Part shown: piece by piece, positions 26,537 to 35,108 of the stretch | Position numbering within the stretch: position 1 is the first letter of the stretch | Layout of the letters: each line of letters opens with the position of its first letter | Origin: Thermococcus sp. JdF3 | GTDB lineage: Archaea; Methanobacteriota_B; Thermococci; Thermococcales; Thermococcaceae | Direction: 5' to 3' | Assembly: GCF_012027495.1 (NCBI RefSeq) | Contig: NZ_SNUK01000002.1 | Span: 1 to 64,000 of the forward strand | Length of the DNA: 64,000 nucleotides | Program-made: the position numbers and the translations under genes | The notes under the pieces: model-generated | Databases searched by the model: none | Told to the model about the DNA's origin: nothing | What the model saw: only the letters and a program-made list of their open reading frames with translations

Positions 26537-29203
26537 TCACTCCTGGTGAACCAGCCAGAGAAGGGCTCCCTTTATGAAGGGCCAGCTGCTCTTGATGTAC
26601 TTGAAGTCGTAGCTGTCGCTGAGGGCCTTGCTTGAGCCGTAGGCAACTATTCTGCCGGTGCCGAGATCAACGGCGGCCGCGATAACCGGATTGGTGCCCT
26701 TTATCCTGACGACCTTTCCGTCGGCATCGATAGAGTAGCTGGTGTCGTAGCCCTTGATGAGCCAGACGGCGTTTCCGCTTATCGTTAGGGTGTCGCCGTT
26801 GTAGTACATCGTCCAGTCGTCTGGCACGAATTTCATGACCGGGTGTGCCTTGTTGTATATTCCAACGAACGGATAGTAAGGCCTGCCGCTGTTCTGGTCG
26901 TCGTCCATGAGCTCGTCCGGGTTGAAGGTTATTCCATAGTCACCGACTATCTCGTTGAAGTTCTCGACGTTGGCGTACTTGTACCATTCGCCCGCTATGA
27001 AGAGGCCCCCTCCGTTCTCGACGTACTTCTTAAGGCTCTCGATTTCAGCGGGGGTGAAGTCGTCCTTCGGGTCGGTGAGTATCACAACGTCGTACTCCTC
27101 GAGTAGGTCGTATGTGAGCGGGAGCTGGTTTATCTCCACCTCCCAGCCGAGCTCGCTCTGTATCTTGTCCACGAGGTAGCTGACACCGGCTTCGTTAATG
27201 TAGTACTGCCCATGGGAGGCATCGATAAGCACCTTGGGGATCGTTATGGTAATGTTCATGGCGGGTGTCTGCTGGCTGGCGTTCTGGGTTGTGTTGGTTG
27301 GAACTCCCGCGGTCTCATTGCCAGGGATTGCCCCGGTTTCAGTTTCATTTTCCGGTTCTTGCATCTGCTGGGCGGCCTTTATTTCCTCCAAGGCCCTCTG
27401 AAGGTGGGGCAGGAGGAACTGGATTTCCTCCTTGACATCCTCGCCAAGGAACAGCGCCTTACGCAGGTGTATCATGGCGGGGAGGTAGAACCCGGTCTTA
27501 TCAGCGCGGTTCTTGAACTGCTCGTAGAGCGAGTACTCTTCCATAACCTCAGACATGCTGTCGTTTACCCAGTTAATCTTGTCCGCGACGTCGCTGTCGA
27601 AGGATACCCCGTAGCTGACGAGCTCTGAGACCGTGTTGGTGAAGTTCTCGTAGAGATTCTCAAGGTCTGAGAGCCTGGAATCGTACTGGCGGTTATAATA
27701 CACCGTCAGGCCGTAGGAGACCGTGTTGGGGTTGGGGACAACTTTGTAATCGTATATTCTCTCATCAGTAATGCCCCAGTCCGCAGTAAGTATCTGTATA
27801 TCAATCCTGAGTTCGCCAAGATCCCTTGGAGTATACACGAATGACTCCTCAATGCTACCCCCACTCTCAATCCATCTGGTGATGTTTTTAATCTCCATCC
27901 CGTTGGCGTAGACAACAAATGTCACGTTGTCGCCCCTTTCTCCGTTGTTTGTAACGGTCACCTCAAAGTTCATTGAGATTCCCCTGACTGCACGGTCTGG
28001 TTTGACGACGTCAGATATATGTATGGACGGAATGTAGAGCTCGTAATCGGTCGGGTAGACCTCAATAACGTCGTACTTGTATCCTATGCCCTCGACGTAC
28101 TTCAATATGTTGCCCGCAGTGACGTCCATTATGCCATAGTAGTCGTAGAGGGTGAGGCTTCCGGTGTCGTCGGCTATGGTGATGCTCTTCCCATCAACCT
28201 CGGTAATCCTGACCCACTCCAGCCTGACGCGCATGCTCTGGTAGGCGTCGCTCATGTTGGTAACCTCAATCACAACGGGCTCTGGAAGCCCGGAGGTTCC
28301 AACCACCCTGTAGGTCGGGTTCTTTATCTCGTAGAGCCCCATATAAGCCGCAGTGGTTCCGTTAACCTGGACGACGTCACCGACCTGCACAGAGGGAGTA
28401 CCTCCAGTGTAAACGTAAATTCCGCTGTTGGGTTCGGTGCCGTTCTGGATGAAGAAGCCGGTACTGCGGGTGCCTATGACTATTCCGCTGGTGACAACAT
28501 ATTTGTCCTCTTCCCAGTTCTCCCTTATCTCCCGAATGGACTGGTAGAGATCTATCTCAATACCAATATCATCGGCATCTCTGGGCTCTATCTTAAAGTC
28601 CCCATAGGAGTAGTAAACAACTCCGATTATGTACGCAATGTTCTGGTCAGCTTCGGGAGTATATCTGTACATTAAGTCGTCGATTCTCACAGGACCGCTT
28701 CCATCATCGACTTCCCACTCACCATAGCCGAGATCCGGATTAGTGACCACGACGTTTTCAACCTTGGCGAGGACGCTCTCCCACTGCTCCTGGGAAGCCT
28801 CCCCGGTCCGGAGAACTACGGGCTCCGGAACATCGGCCGTTCCCAGGGACTCAATATCATCCAGATACGCATTTATTTCAGTCAATCCATTGAATTCTTT
28901 CACAGTACCGGTCACTTGAACGTAATCTCCCCTCTGAACTGGGGGAGAACTTCCAGTATACACGTATATTCCACTCCAAGGTCCAGTGCCATTCTGAATG
29001 AAGAATCCCTTCGATGTCACGGCAGTAACAACACCCCTTGTCACAACTTCCATCCCATCGTAGGCAGATGCATCCCCATTCGGGGTGTTGCTTTGAATTT
29101 CCTGAATTGGGACATAAATAGCCGCCTGTACAGGTTTTATTGTCCATGCTGGCACTAGGCTTAACACTAACAGGGCCATTAAAACAATGCTCCACCGTTT
29201 CAT
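26537..29203 (-). CDS. Large secreted protein with OB-fold repeats and a GATase-like domain
   Basis: 888 residues with a signal peptide (MKRWSIVLMALLVLSLVPAW). Two related OB-fold segments of the type in extracellular nucleases (TRGVVTAVTSKGFFIQNGTGPWSGIYVYTG; TSGIVIGTRSTGFFIQNGTEPNSGIYVYTG) lie at about 30-140 and 205-310. Next come a beta-rich region with NGERGDNVTFVVY, a helical segment (500-620) and a Thr/Asn/Glu linker. The C-terminal 235 residues start IDASHGQYYINEAG and resemble DUF4350/class-I glutamine-amidotransferase-like folds. No nuclease motif or C-terminal anchor seen. GGTGAT precedes the ATG at 29203. Function unknown. Confidence 0.78.
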   Translation of the reverse strand: MKRWSIVLMALLVLSLVPAWTIKPVQAAIYVPIQEIQSNTPNGDASAYDGMEVVTRGVVTAVTSKGFFIQNGTGPWSGIYVYTGSSPPVQRGDYVQVTGTVKEFNGLTEINAYLDDIESLGTADVPEPVVLRTGEASQEQWESVLAKVENVVVTNPDLGYGEWEVDDGSGPVRIDDLMYRYTPEADQNIAYIIGVVYYSYGDFKIEPRDADDIGIEIDLYQSIREIRENWEEDKYVVTSGIVIGTRSTGFFIQNGTEPNSGIYVYTGGTPSVQVGDVVQVNGTTAAYMGLYEIKNPTYRVVGTSGLPEPVVIEVTNMSDAYQSMRVRLEWVRITEVDGKSITIADDTGSLTLYDYYGIMDVTAGNILKYVEGIGYKYDVIEVYPTDYELYIPSIHISDVVKPDRAVRGISMNFEVTVTNNGERGDNVTFVVYANGMEIKNITRWIESGGSIEESFVYTPRDLGELRIDIQILTADWGITDERIYDYKVVPNPNTVSYGLTVYYNRQYDSRLSDLENLYENFTNTVSELVSYGVSFDSDVADKINWVNDSMSEVMEEYSLYEQFKNRADKTGFYLPAMIHLRKALFLGEDVKEEIQFLLPHLQRALEEIKAAQQMQEPENETETGAIPGNETAGVPTNTTQNASQQTPAMNITITIPKVLIDASHGQYYINEAGVSYLVDKIQSELGWEVEINQLPLTYDLLEEYDVVILTDPKDDFTPAEIESLKKYVENGGGLFIAGEWYKYANVENFNEIVGDYGITFNPDELMDDDQNSGRPYYPFVGIYNKAHPVMKFVPDDWTMYYNGDTLTISGNAVWLIKGYDTSYSIDADGKVVRIKGTNPVIAAAVDLGTGRIVAYGSSKALSDSYDFKYIKSSWPFIKGALLWLVHQE

Positions 29204-29385
29204 GTGAATCACCCAGAGAAAAACGGCATTGATGTATAAATAAGTTTTCCCTTCAGTTACTACGGTTTTTTATCACCAAAAGTGTCTCCTGGCGTTTTCG
29301 TTCAACGGGCCTACCTTCGGGGCTGGAAGGGGATCAGTCCACAAACTCTAAAAACGTTGAGCGTGAGTTAAGGTTGGTGGTTAAA

Positions 29386-29901
29386 ATGTCCATCACAACC
29401 AAAACAGGGGATAAGGGTCTAACTGGTCTCTTCACGGGCGACCGTGTTGCAAAGTACTCGCCGATAATGGAGGCGAACGGGAACATAGACGAACTCGACA
29501 GCTTTCTGGGGGAAGCCAAGCACCACGTGCCGGAAGAGATGGCGGAGATACTTGAAAGGATCCAGGTTCAGCTCTACGACCTGATGGCCGAGCTGGCCAG
29601 CAAGGGAAAGTACGCGAAGGTCGGAGATGAGGAAGTCAAGTGGCTTGAGGAGCTTATTCATAAGTATGAAGACGAGGTTCAACTGAGAGCTTTCGTTCTT
29701 CCGGGCTCGACCCCGGCGAGTGCGAAGCTTGACGTGTGCCGGGCGGTGGCCAGAAGGACAGAGAGGGCCGTCGCGAGGCTCGTCCTTGAATACGGCTTCG
29801 GCCACAATGCCCTCATCTATCTAAACAGGCTCAGCGACCTGCTCTTCGTAATGGCCAGGACGATAGAGAAGAGGGAGGGAAAGCTGAAGGAGGTTAAGTA
29901 A
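29386..29901 (+). CDS. Cob(I)alamin adenosyltransferase, PduO type
   Basis: 171 residues; makes adenosylcobalamin from ATP and cob(I)alamin. Signature N-terminus SITTKTGDKGLTGLFTGDRVAKYS, then GNIDELDSFLGEAKHH and the C-terminal CRAVARRTERAV...YLNRLSDLLFVMAR. ATG 29386 follows GGTGG. It converges on the MFS gene with an eight-base overlap. Works with cobamide salvage genes such as cbiZ at 57449. Confidence 0.94.
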   Translation: MSITTKTGDKGLTGLFTGDRVAKYSPIMEANGNIDELDSFLGEAKHHVPEEMAEILERIQVQLYDLMAELASKGKYAKVGDEEVKWLEELIHKYEDEVQLRAFVLPGSTPASAKLDVCRAVARRTERAVARLVLEYGFGHNALIYLNRLSDLLFVMARTIEKREGKLKEVK

Positions 29902-31138
29902 GTCTCCCGTTTTCCTCGAACTTTTCCTCCCTGAGCAGAACCTCCCTGTATCTGGCCCAGAAATAGGCGACGACAACCGCCATGCCCGCCCAGATGGCCA
30001 TGGTAACCTCCCAGGCCGGGAATCTGTCGAGGAGCGGCCCGACGGCGAGCAGACCGAGCGGGCTTGAGAGGTGCATCAGGACGGCCATTGCCGACATAAC
30101 CCTGCCCCTGAGCTCGCTCGGTATCGCGCGCTGTATCTTCGAATTGATGGGCACGTCTATGAAGGCCTCTATACTGCCCCATAGGATGTTTATCCCCGCG
30201 AGGAAAAAGAACGCCTCGTTTCGCCCCAGGCCGGAGAGGGGACTTATCGCCCACGTGAAGGCGAGTATCATCACCCCGTCCAGGAGGAGGGTGTGGAAAA
30301 GGTACCTCCCAGCCTTTTTTCCGAATTTAATCGCTATCAGGCCGTTTCCAAGGAGGGCACCTCCCATGAAGGCGCTCTCAAGCAGTCCAAACTGGTAGCT
30401 CGAGAACTTCAGCACTTCTCTGTAGGAGTACGGCATGATTACGGCCCCAAAGGGCTGACCGAGGGCTATCATAAAGAGGGCGAAGAACATAAGGGTCGAG
30501 AGGTATCTGTTGGAGCGGAGAAAGCCAATGCCCTCTTTTAAGTCCTCAATAACCTGGGAGAAGCCTTCCAGCTCCCTCGTACGCCACTCGTACCTTATCA
30601 GTATCTCAAACAGTCCCGAGCCGAAGAAGCTGGCCGCGTTGATGAGGATGGCCAGTTTGATACCTCCGACGGCGTAAATAAACCCTCCGAGGGCAGGGCC
30701 GACGAGACGGGCCAGTATGGTGAACGACGAGACCGTGGAGTTGGCCTTCTCAAGCTCGTCAGGTTGAACAAGGTCTGGGAACATCGCGCCAGTCCCGGCT
30801 GAGAAGAAGGCACCCATGACCGCCATGACGACCTGAACCGCCAGAAGCTGGTAGATGCCCAGGAGGTCGAACGCGATGACGCCGAAGAGAAGGGCTCCCC
30901 TCGCAAGATCAAAGCCGACCATAAGCCACTTTCGGTTGTAGCGGTCGCCCACCACCCCCGCAAAGGGCATGATTATGAGAACGGGTATCATCTCGGCGAG
31001 TATGAAAGCGGTCATCATCGAACCGCTGTGGGTCTGGTCAAGGACGTAAAGGGGCAGTGCAACGTCCTGCACCGCCCAGCCGAGCTGGCTTATGAAGCGG
31101 CCGAGGGCGAAGAGCCAGAAGTTCCTGTTGAGGCTCAC
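29894..31138 (-). CDS. MFS exporter (MFS_3/EntS-like), second of a tandem pair
   Basis: 414-residue, 12-helix major-facilitator protein. N-terminal NFWLFALGRFISQLGWAVQDVALPLYVLDQT and the loop GDRYNRKWLM are the MFS signature; the C-terminal half contains ELRGRVMSAMAVLMHLSSPLG. Closely related to the upstream MFS gene, with which it overlaps by four bases, so the two are a duplicated co-translated pair. Substrate unknown. Confidence 0.9.
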   Translation of the reverse strand: MSLNRNFWLFALGRFISQLGWAVQDVALPLYVLDQTHSGSMMTAFILAEMIPVLIIMPFAGVVGDRYNRKWLMVGFDLARGALLFGVIAFDLLGIYQLLAVQVVMAVMGAFFSAGTGAMFPDLVQPDELEKANSTVSSFTILARLVGPALGGFIYAVGGIKLAILINAASFFGSGLFEILIRYEWRTRELEGFSQVIEDLKEGIGFLRSNRYLSTLMFFALFMIALGQPFGAVIMPYSYREVLKFSSYQFGLLESAFMGGALLGNGLIAIKFGKKAGRYLFHTLLLDGVMILAFTWAISPLSGLGRNEAFFFLAGINILWGSIEAFIDVPINSKIQRAIPSELRGRVMSAMAVLMHLSSPLGLLAVGPLLDRFPAWEVTMAIWAGMAVVVAYFWARYREVLLREEKFEENGRLT

Positions 31139-32382
31139 GGCACCACCTCCACTTCTTCTGAGCCGATGTTTATAACGGTTTCCCTAAAGCGGAGGTAATA
31201 ATACACTGTTATAAGGACGCTCGGCACGGTGAGGGCAAGGATTATCACGGTGGTTCCTGTGGCATCGAGGAGGGGCCCAACCAGCGCCATTCCCAGCGGT
31301 GTCGTCGCCATCATCACCGTCTCGAACGCCGTGAAAAATCGCGAACGAACCTCATCGGGAACCGCCTTCTGGAGCTTCGTGAAGAGGGGAATGTTGACCA
31401 GGGTGTTGAAGAGTCCTGTCAGGGCAATTGTCCCCAGCAGGGCCGGATAAGCCAGCCCTCCAAGGATGGAGCGCGTTACAAAGGCCAGGCCCGTTAAACA
31501 GATGAGCTGGGCAAAGAGCGCTTTGAAGAGGAAGTCCTCGGACCGTTCACCGAGCTTCAGAGCAATGAGCATGTTCCCGGCCAGAGCCCCGAGGGTTGCG
31601 GCGGTTTCGACGCTGCCAAAGCGGACTGCCGAGAGGCCGAGCTCAATCCTGGCGAGGTAGGGAAGAACCACCGCGAACACCGGGTTGAGGAGGGTGTTTA
31701 GGAGAACCCCGAAGCTCACGAGCACCATGAGGTCCTTTGAAGCCCTGATAAAGCGGAAGCCGTCGAGCATGTCATCCCAGACCTCGCGGATGCTTGAGAG
31801 CTCCCGCGTTTCCCTGCGGTACTCGATCAGGATTTCAAACAGGCCGGAGCCAAAGAAACTGGCCGCGTTGATGAGGATAGCCAGCTTGATGCCTCCGAAG
31901 GCGTAGATTAACCCTCCAAGGATCGGGCCAACTATCCTCAATATCTGGCCGCCGCTCTGGAGTATCGAGTTGGCCCTGGCAAGCTGATCCCTCTCCACAA
32001 GGTCGGGAAACATTCCGACTATGCCGGCCGAGAAGAACGCCCCCATAACGCTCATCGCCATCTGAACTGCCAGGAGCTGGTAGATTCCGAGCAGGTTGAA
32101 GGCGATAACCGCAAAGAGAAGCACTCCCCTAGCTATGTCAAGGCCGTACATGAGCTTCTTTCTGTCGTAGCGGTCGCCTATCACTCCGGCTATGGGGTTC
32201 ACCAGCAGCCGCGGAATCAGCTCCGCCATTATGAAGAGGCTCATCATCGCCCCGCTGCCGGTCTGGTCGAGGACGTAGAGAGGAACCGCCACGTCCTGGA
32301 TCACCCAGCCCGCCTGTGATATCCACCTGCCCACGGTGTAGAGCCAGAAGTTCCGGCCCATCCTTCGGAAATTCGCGAACAT
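31135..32382 (-). CDS. MFS exporter (MFS_3/EntS-like), first of a tandem pair
   Basis: 415-residue, 12-helix major-facilitator protein: NFWLYTVGRWISQAGWVIQDVAVPLYVLDQT, GDRYDRKKLMYGLD, and FGSGLFEILIEYRRETREL shared with its downstream paralogue. It could work as a heteromer with it or have a different substrate. Start uncertain between GTG 32388, ATG 32382 and a later ATG at RRMGRNFW. Confidence 0.9.
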   Translation of the reverse strand: MFANFRRMGRNFWLYTVGRWISQAGWVIQDVAVPLYVLDQTGSGAMMSLFIMAELIPRLLVNPIAGVIGDRYDRKKLMYGLDIARGVLLFAVIAFNLLGIYQLLAVQMAMSVMGAFFSAGIVGMFPDLVERDQLARANSILQSGGQILRIVGPILGGLIYAFGGIKLAILINAASFFGSGLFEILIEYRRETRELSSIREVWDDMLDGFRFIRASKDLMVLVSFGVLLNTLLNPVFAVVLPYLARIELGLSAVRFGSVETAATLGALAGNMLIALKLGERSEDFLFKALFAQLICLTGLAFVTRSILGGLAYPALLGTIALTGLFNTLVNIPLFTKLQKAVPDEVRSRFFTAFETVMMATTPLGMALVGPLLDATGTTVIILALTVPSVLITVYYYLRFRETVINIGSEEVEVVP

Positions 32383-32445
32383 ACCCACTAACCCCCATGT
32401 TCCTCCAACTTAATTACCGAATTAAATAATTGAAGAATTAAAGAA

Positions 32446-33099
32446 TCAAATCAGCTCGACCCTCACGTCGCCGTTCACAGTGCTGGCCTTGACCTCGAAC
32501 TCGCCCGTCCCGACGACCGGGTCATCGGGATCTATGCCGACCAATTTGACGTCTCCATTAACTCTCTTGCTCACTATCCTGGCATCGCAGAACTCGGTCA
32601 GGCGAAGCACGATGTCTCCGTTGACGCAGCTTACCTCGACGTCCCCCTCAAGCTCCTCGATGGTAAGCTCGATTTCCCCGTTCACGGTGGAGGCCTTCAG
32701 AGGGCCGGCAACCGTTAGACCGGCCCTTATCTCCCCGTTAACCGTGCTAAGCTTCTCGGCCTCGCAGTCCTCCAGCGTTATCTCGCCGTTCACCGTTGTT
32801 ACCTCCCCAAAGCGCACGCCCCTGGCCTTAAGCTCGCCGTTCACGGTCTTCGCGTTTATCAGGACCCTCCGCGGAACCTTCACCCCTATCTCCGCCCAAC
32901 CGCTCTCCCCGAGCAGGTTCAGGAATTTCTTCTTCGGCTCCTCCCTGATGATGAGCCTGCTTCCCTTCTGCTCGACGGTGACCTCCACCTCGCCGTGGAC
33001 GGTGTAGTTCACCTCGGCGTAGTCGTTTTCCCAGCCCTCAATCTCGATCCGGCCGTTTGTGGCCTTTATCTCGACTTCCCGGACGTTTTCAAATATCAT
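32446..33099 (-). CDS. DUF4097 (toastrack-like) beta-repeat protein
   Basis: 217 residues with a repeated TVNGE/TVNGD strand motif (AKTVNGELKARG, TTVNGEITLED, STVNGEIRAGL, STVNGEIELTI, SCVNGDIVLRL, STVNGDVRVEL), typical of the DUF4097 beta-helix/toastrack fold. Such proteins occur with membrane-stress (Lia/Psp) systems in bacteria. No signal peptide, so probably cytosolic or membrane-associated by partners. Last gene of an ArsR-controlled operon; start overlaps the stop of a 45-codon gene. Confidence 0.85.
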   Translation of the reverse strand: MIFENVREVEIKATNGRIEIEGWENDYAEVNYTVHGEVEVTVEQKGSRLIIREEPKKKFLNLLGESGWAEIGVKVPRRVLINAKTVNGELKARGVRFGEVTTVNGEITLEDCEAEKLSTVNGEIRAGLTVAGPLKASTVNGEIELTIEELEGDVEVSCVNGDIVLRLTEFCDARIVSKRVNGDVKLVGIDPDDPVVGTGEFEVKASTVNGDVRVELI

Positions 33100-33233
33100 A
33101 TCAAGCCCTCCAGCGGATGAAGTTCAAAATCGAAAAGGGGCCTCTCGTGCCACGTCTTCTTTTCGCAGCCTTCCTGTCCTTCACCAGGGATCGTGATGGC
33201 GCTGGAGGCCTTTGGGATTACTGCAGTCTCCAT
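33096..33233 (-). CDS. 45-residue hypothetical protein
   Basis: Short frame filling exactly the gap between two genes: ATG at 33233 sits six bases after the stop of the upstream membrane protein, with GGGGTGAG as ribosome site, and its TGA overlaps the ATG of the DUF4097 gene. The sequence (TAVIPKASSAITIPGEGQEG, then WHERPLFDFELHP) has no recognised domain. Support is positional. Confidence 0.5.
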   Translation of the reverse strand: METAVIPKASSAITIPGEGQEGCEKKTWHERPLFDFELHPLEGLI

Positions 33234-33238
33234 CTCGC

Positions 33239-34540
33239 TCACCCCAGGTAGGCAGTCAGTTCGTCGAGGAGCTCCTTCACGCGCCTGTTGAGCAGGGTTC
33301 TGTCTATGCCGAGTCCCTCTATCAGCTCCGCGCTCTGCTCCTCGACTATCTCCTTGGCCTTCTCCATCACCAGCCTGTAGGCCTCTGAGTTCTCAACGGT
33401 GTACGTCTTCCCGCCGGCCCTTATGCGGACCTTTCCTTCCTTGGCAGAGATGACGACGTCCTCGATGCGTATCTTTGCCCTCCCCCTGCCTACGGTGACC
33501 GAAACGTCACCCGAGCGCAGGGACACGGTTTCGCCCAGGCTAAGGCTCTCGCTTCCGCTCCGGTAAGTGACCCTCTCCCCGTCCACCTCGATGGAGTACT
33601 CGTCGGTCTGAATCCTGAGCCTGTCACCAACTTTTGTGAGCTGGAAGCCGTTGCGGAGCTCCTTGATGGTCAGCATATCGCCGGGAGGCATCTCAGGGTT
33701 GCCCTCGCGGAACCTCATCGGGCCTATCCTGACCTCTTCGCCGCCCGGCGTCTCCACCACTTCGATGAAGGGCAGCTTAACGTACTCGAAGTTCTCACCC
33801 TCGTAGACCTTGATGAAGCCCAGGTCAACCACGCTGTCCCTCTTGCCCTTCCGGTAGAGCCGGTCGGGGTTTATCATCTCGTTTACCCTCGAAACGAAAC
33901 CCGAATCAGCGGCTGTTTTTCGCCCGGCTATCTTCTCCTCGGTCCACACGATGACCGGGCTGAGGAGCCTCTTCGTTACCCTACCGAGCGGCGTATCGGC
34001 CTCGACCGTGACCTCGCCGTCTACGACCCAACCGACCTTCTTCCTCCCGAACTTCACAGGATAGGCCTTGCCGGTTCCCCTGAGCTTCACCTCGCCGAAA
34101 TCGGCGCCTTCGAACTCGTAGGCCTTGCCTTCAACTTTGATGTCGAGCCTCTTCTCATCGAACTTCGCCAGCAGAATTCCCGCTATGACAAGGACGACGG
34201 CATATGCGAATGCCGTTCCCGCGTAGTCGTGGAGCGTCTCTGACATTCCCAACCACTGTCCAAAGAACAGAAAGACGCTCGTCCAGAAGAAGCCTTTCGC
34301 GAGGGCAAAGACTATTCCGCTCACCGTCACCCCGAACCACTTGCCAACCGCGAGCAGCTCGAAGGCGAACAGGAGCACCACGATGGCGTAGACCAGCCGG
34401 TCGTTGTAGGCCTCAAGCCTCAGCGGTCCCTTGAACAGCCATGCGATGAGCAGTATCGCCGTGAGGGCTTTGAGGTACTCCGCTATCCTGAACCTCGGGC
34501 CTTCGTGCGGAACGGCCCGATACTTCCAGCTAAAACTCAT
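33239..34540 (-). CDS. Membrane protein with C-terminal beta-rich domain
   Basis: 433 residues, not assigned to a named family. Residues about 20-145 form four or so membrane helices (ALTAILLIAWLF; LVYAIVVLLFAFELLAVGKWFG; IVFALAKGFFWTSVFLFFG; FAYAVVLVIAGILLA). The rest is a soluble part rich in short beta strands (KLRGTGKAYPVKFGRKKVGWVVDGEVTV, VSLRSGDVSVTVGRGRAKIRIEDVV) and a helical C-terminus. Follows arsR with a four-base overlap and precedes the 45-codon and DUF4097 genes. The layout resembles LiaF/toastrack membrane-stress sensors, as an inference. Confidence 0.7.
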   Translation of the reverse strand: MSFSWKYRAVPHEGPRFRIAEYLKALTAILLIAWLFKGPLRLEAYNDRLVYAIVVLLFAFELLAVGKWFGVTVSGIVFALAKGFFWTSVFLFFGQWLGMSETLHDYAGTAFAYAVVLVIAGILLAKFDEKRLDIKVEGKAYEFEGADFGEVKLRGTGKAYPVKFGRKKVGWVVDGEVTVEADTPLGRVTKRLLSPVIVWTEEKIAGRKTAADSGFVSRVNEMINPDRLYRKGKRDSVVDLGFIKVYEGENFEYVKLPFIEVVETPGGEEVRIGPMRFREGNPEMPPGDMLTIKELRNGFQLTKVGDRLRIQTDEYSIEVDGERVTYRSGSESLSLGETVSLRSGDVSVTVGRGRAKIRIEDVVISAKEGKVRIRAGGKTYTVENSEAYRLVMEKAKEIVEEQSAELIEGLGIDRTLLNRRVKELLDELTAYLG

Positions 34541-34950
34541 TCTTCCACCTCCTCAAGGGCAGTTATTATCTCAAGCAAGCGCAAAAAGAGACGTCCGTCG
34601 GGCGATATTTCGTATCCATCTCCCTTTCTCACCATCCGGGTTTTCACCAGGAGCTTCAGGTGGTGGGAAACGGTGGGGCTTTCCACCCCAAGGGCATCCT
34701 TTATCTCCTTGAATCCCATGGGCCCCTCGGAGAGCATCTTCAGAATCCTTATCCTGTCCGGGTTGGCGAGGGCCTTGAGGGTTTTGGCTGCCCTCTCCTC
34801 GTCTATCTCGGGCAGGCTTCCGCCTTCGAGCTTTCTCCTGAGGCGGGCCTTTATCGAGAGCATGACCTCATCAACGGGGTCAATGCTTTCCTCCAGCACC
34901 TCCAGGCGCTTCTTCAGCTCTTCGAGCTGAACCTTCAGGTCGTTCTCCAT
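34537..34950 (-). CDS. ArsR-family transcriptional regulator
   Basis: 137 residues. An N-terminal coiled coil (about 1-30, VQLEELKKRLEVLEESI) precedes a winged helix-turn-helix: LKALANPDRIRILKMLSEGPMGFKEIKDALGVESPTVSHHLKLL. No Cys metal site, so the signal is not evidently a metal. First gene of a four-gene operon; an AGTACA/TGTACT palindrome at its start site suggests autoregulation. Confidence 0.9.
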   Translation of the reverse strand: MENDLKVQLEELKKRLEVLEESIDPVDEVMLSIKARLRRKLEGGSLPEIDEERAAKTLKALANPDRIRILKMLSEGPMGFKEIKDALGVESPTVSHHLKLLVKTRMVRKGDGYEISPDGRLFLRLLEIITALEEVEE

Positions 34951-34975
34951 GGTACCACCAGGTACAGACTTTTGT

Positions 34976-35020
34976 AGTACACTTTTCTGTACTTAACTAG
35001 CGCGCTGGGTATATAAAAGT
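34976..35020 (-). promoter_or_regulatory. Promoter and palindromic operator of the arsR operon
   Basis: TATA-like minus-strand ACTTTTATATACC (about 35008-35020) is followed, near the expected start site, by a perfect inverted repeat AGTACA-N6-TGTACT (34976-34993). A further TGTACC half-site (34961-34966) lies closer to the gene. The arrangement fits repression by the ArsR protein it controls. Confidence 0.6.
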
Positions 35021-35108
35021 TTATCGGTCTCCGGGAGGACATCGGATAAATTCAAAAACAGACTGGCAGGTTTGGGTAAAGAAACAAACAATATCAAAAA
35101 ATTTAAAA

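Noticed and set aside
29265-29290. TATCAC-CAAAA-GTGTCT as a third glycolytic motif
   Set aside because: The right half does not match GTGATA beyond GTG and nearby genes are not sugar-related.
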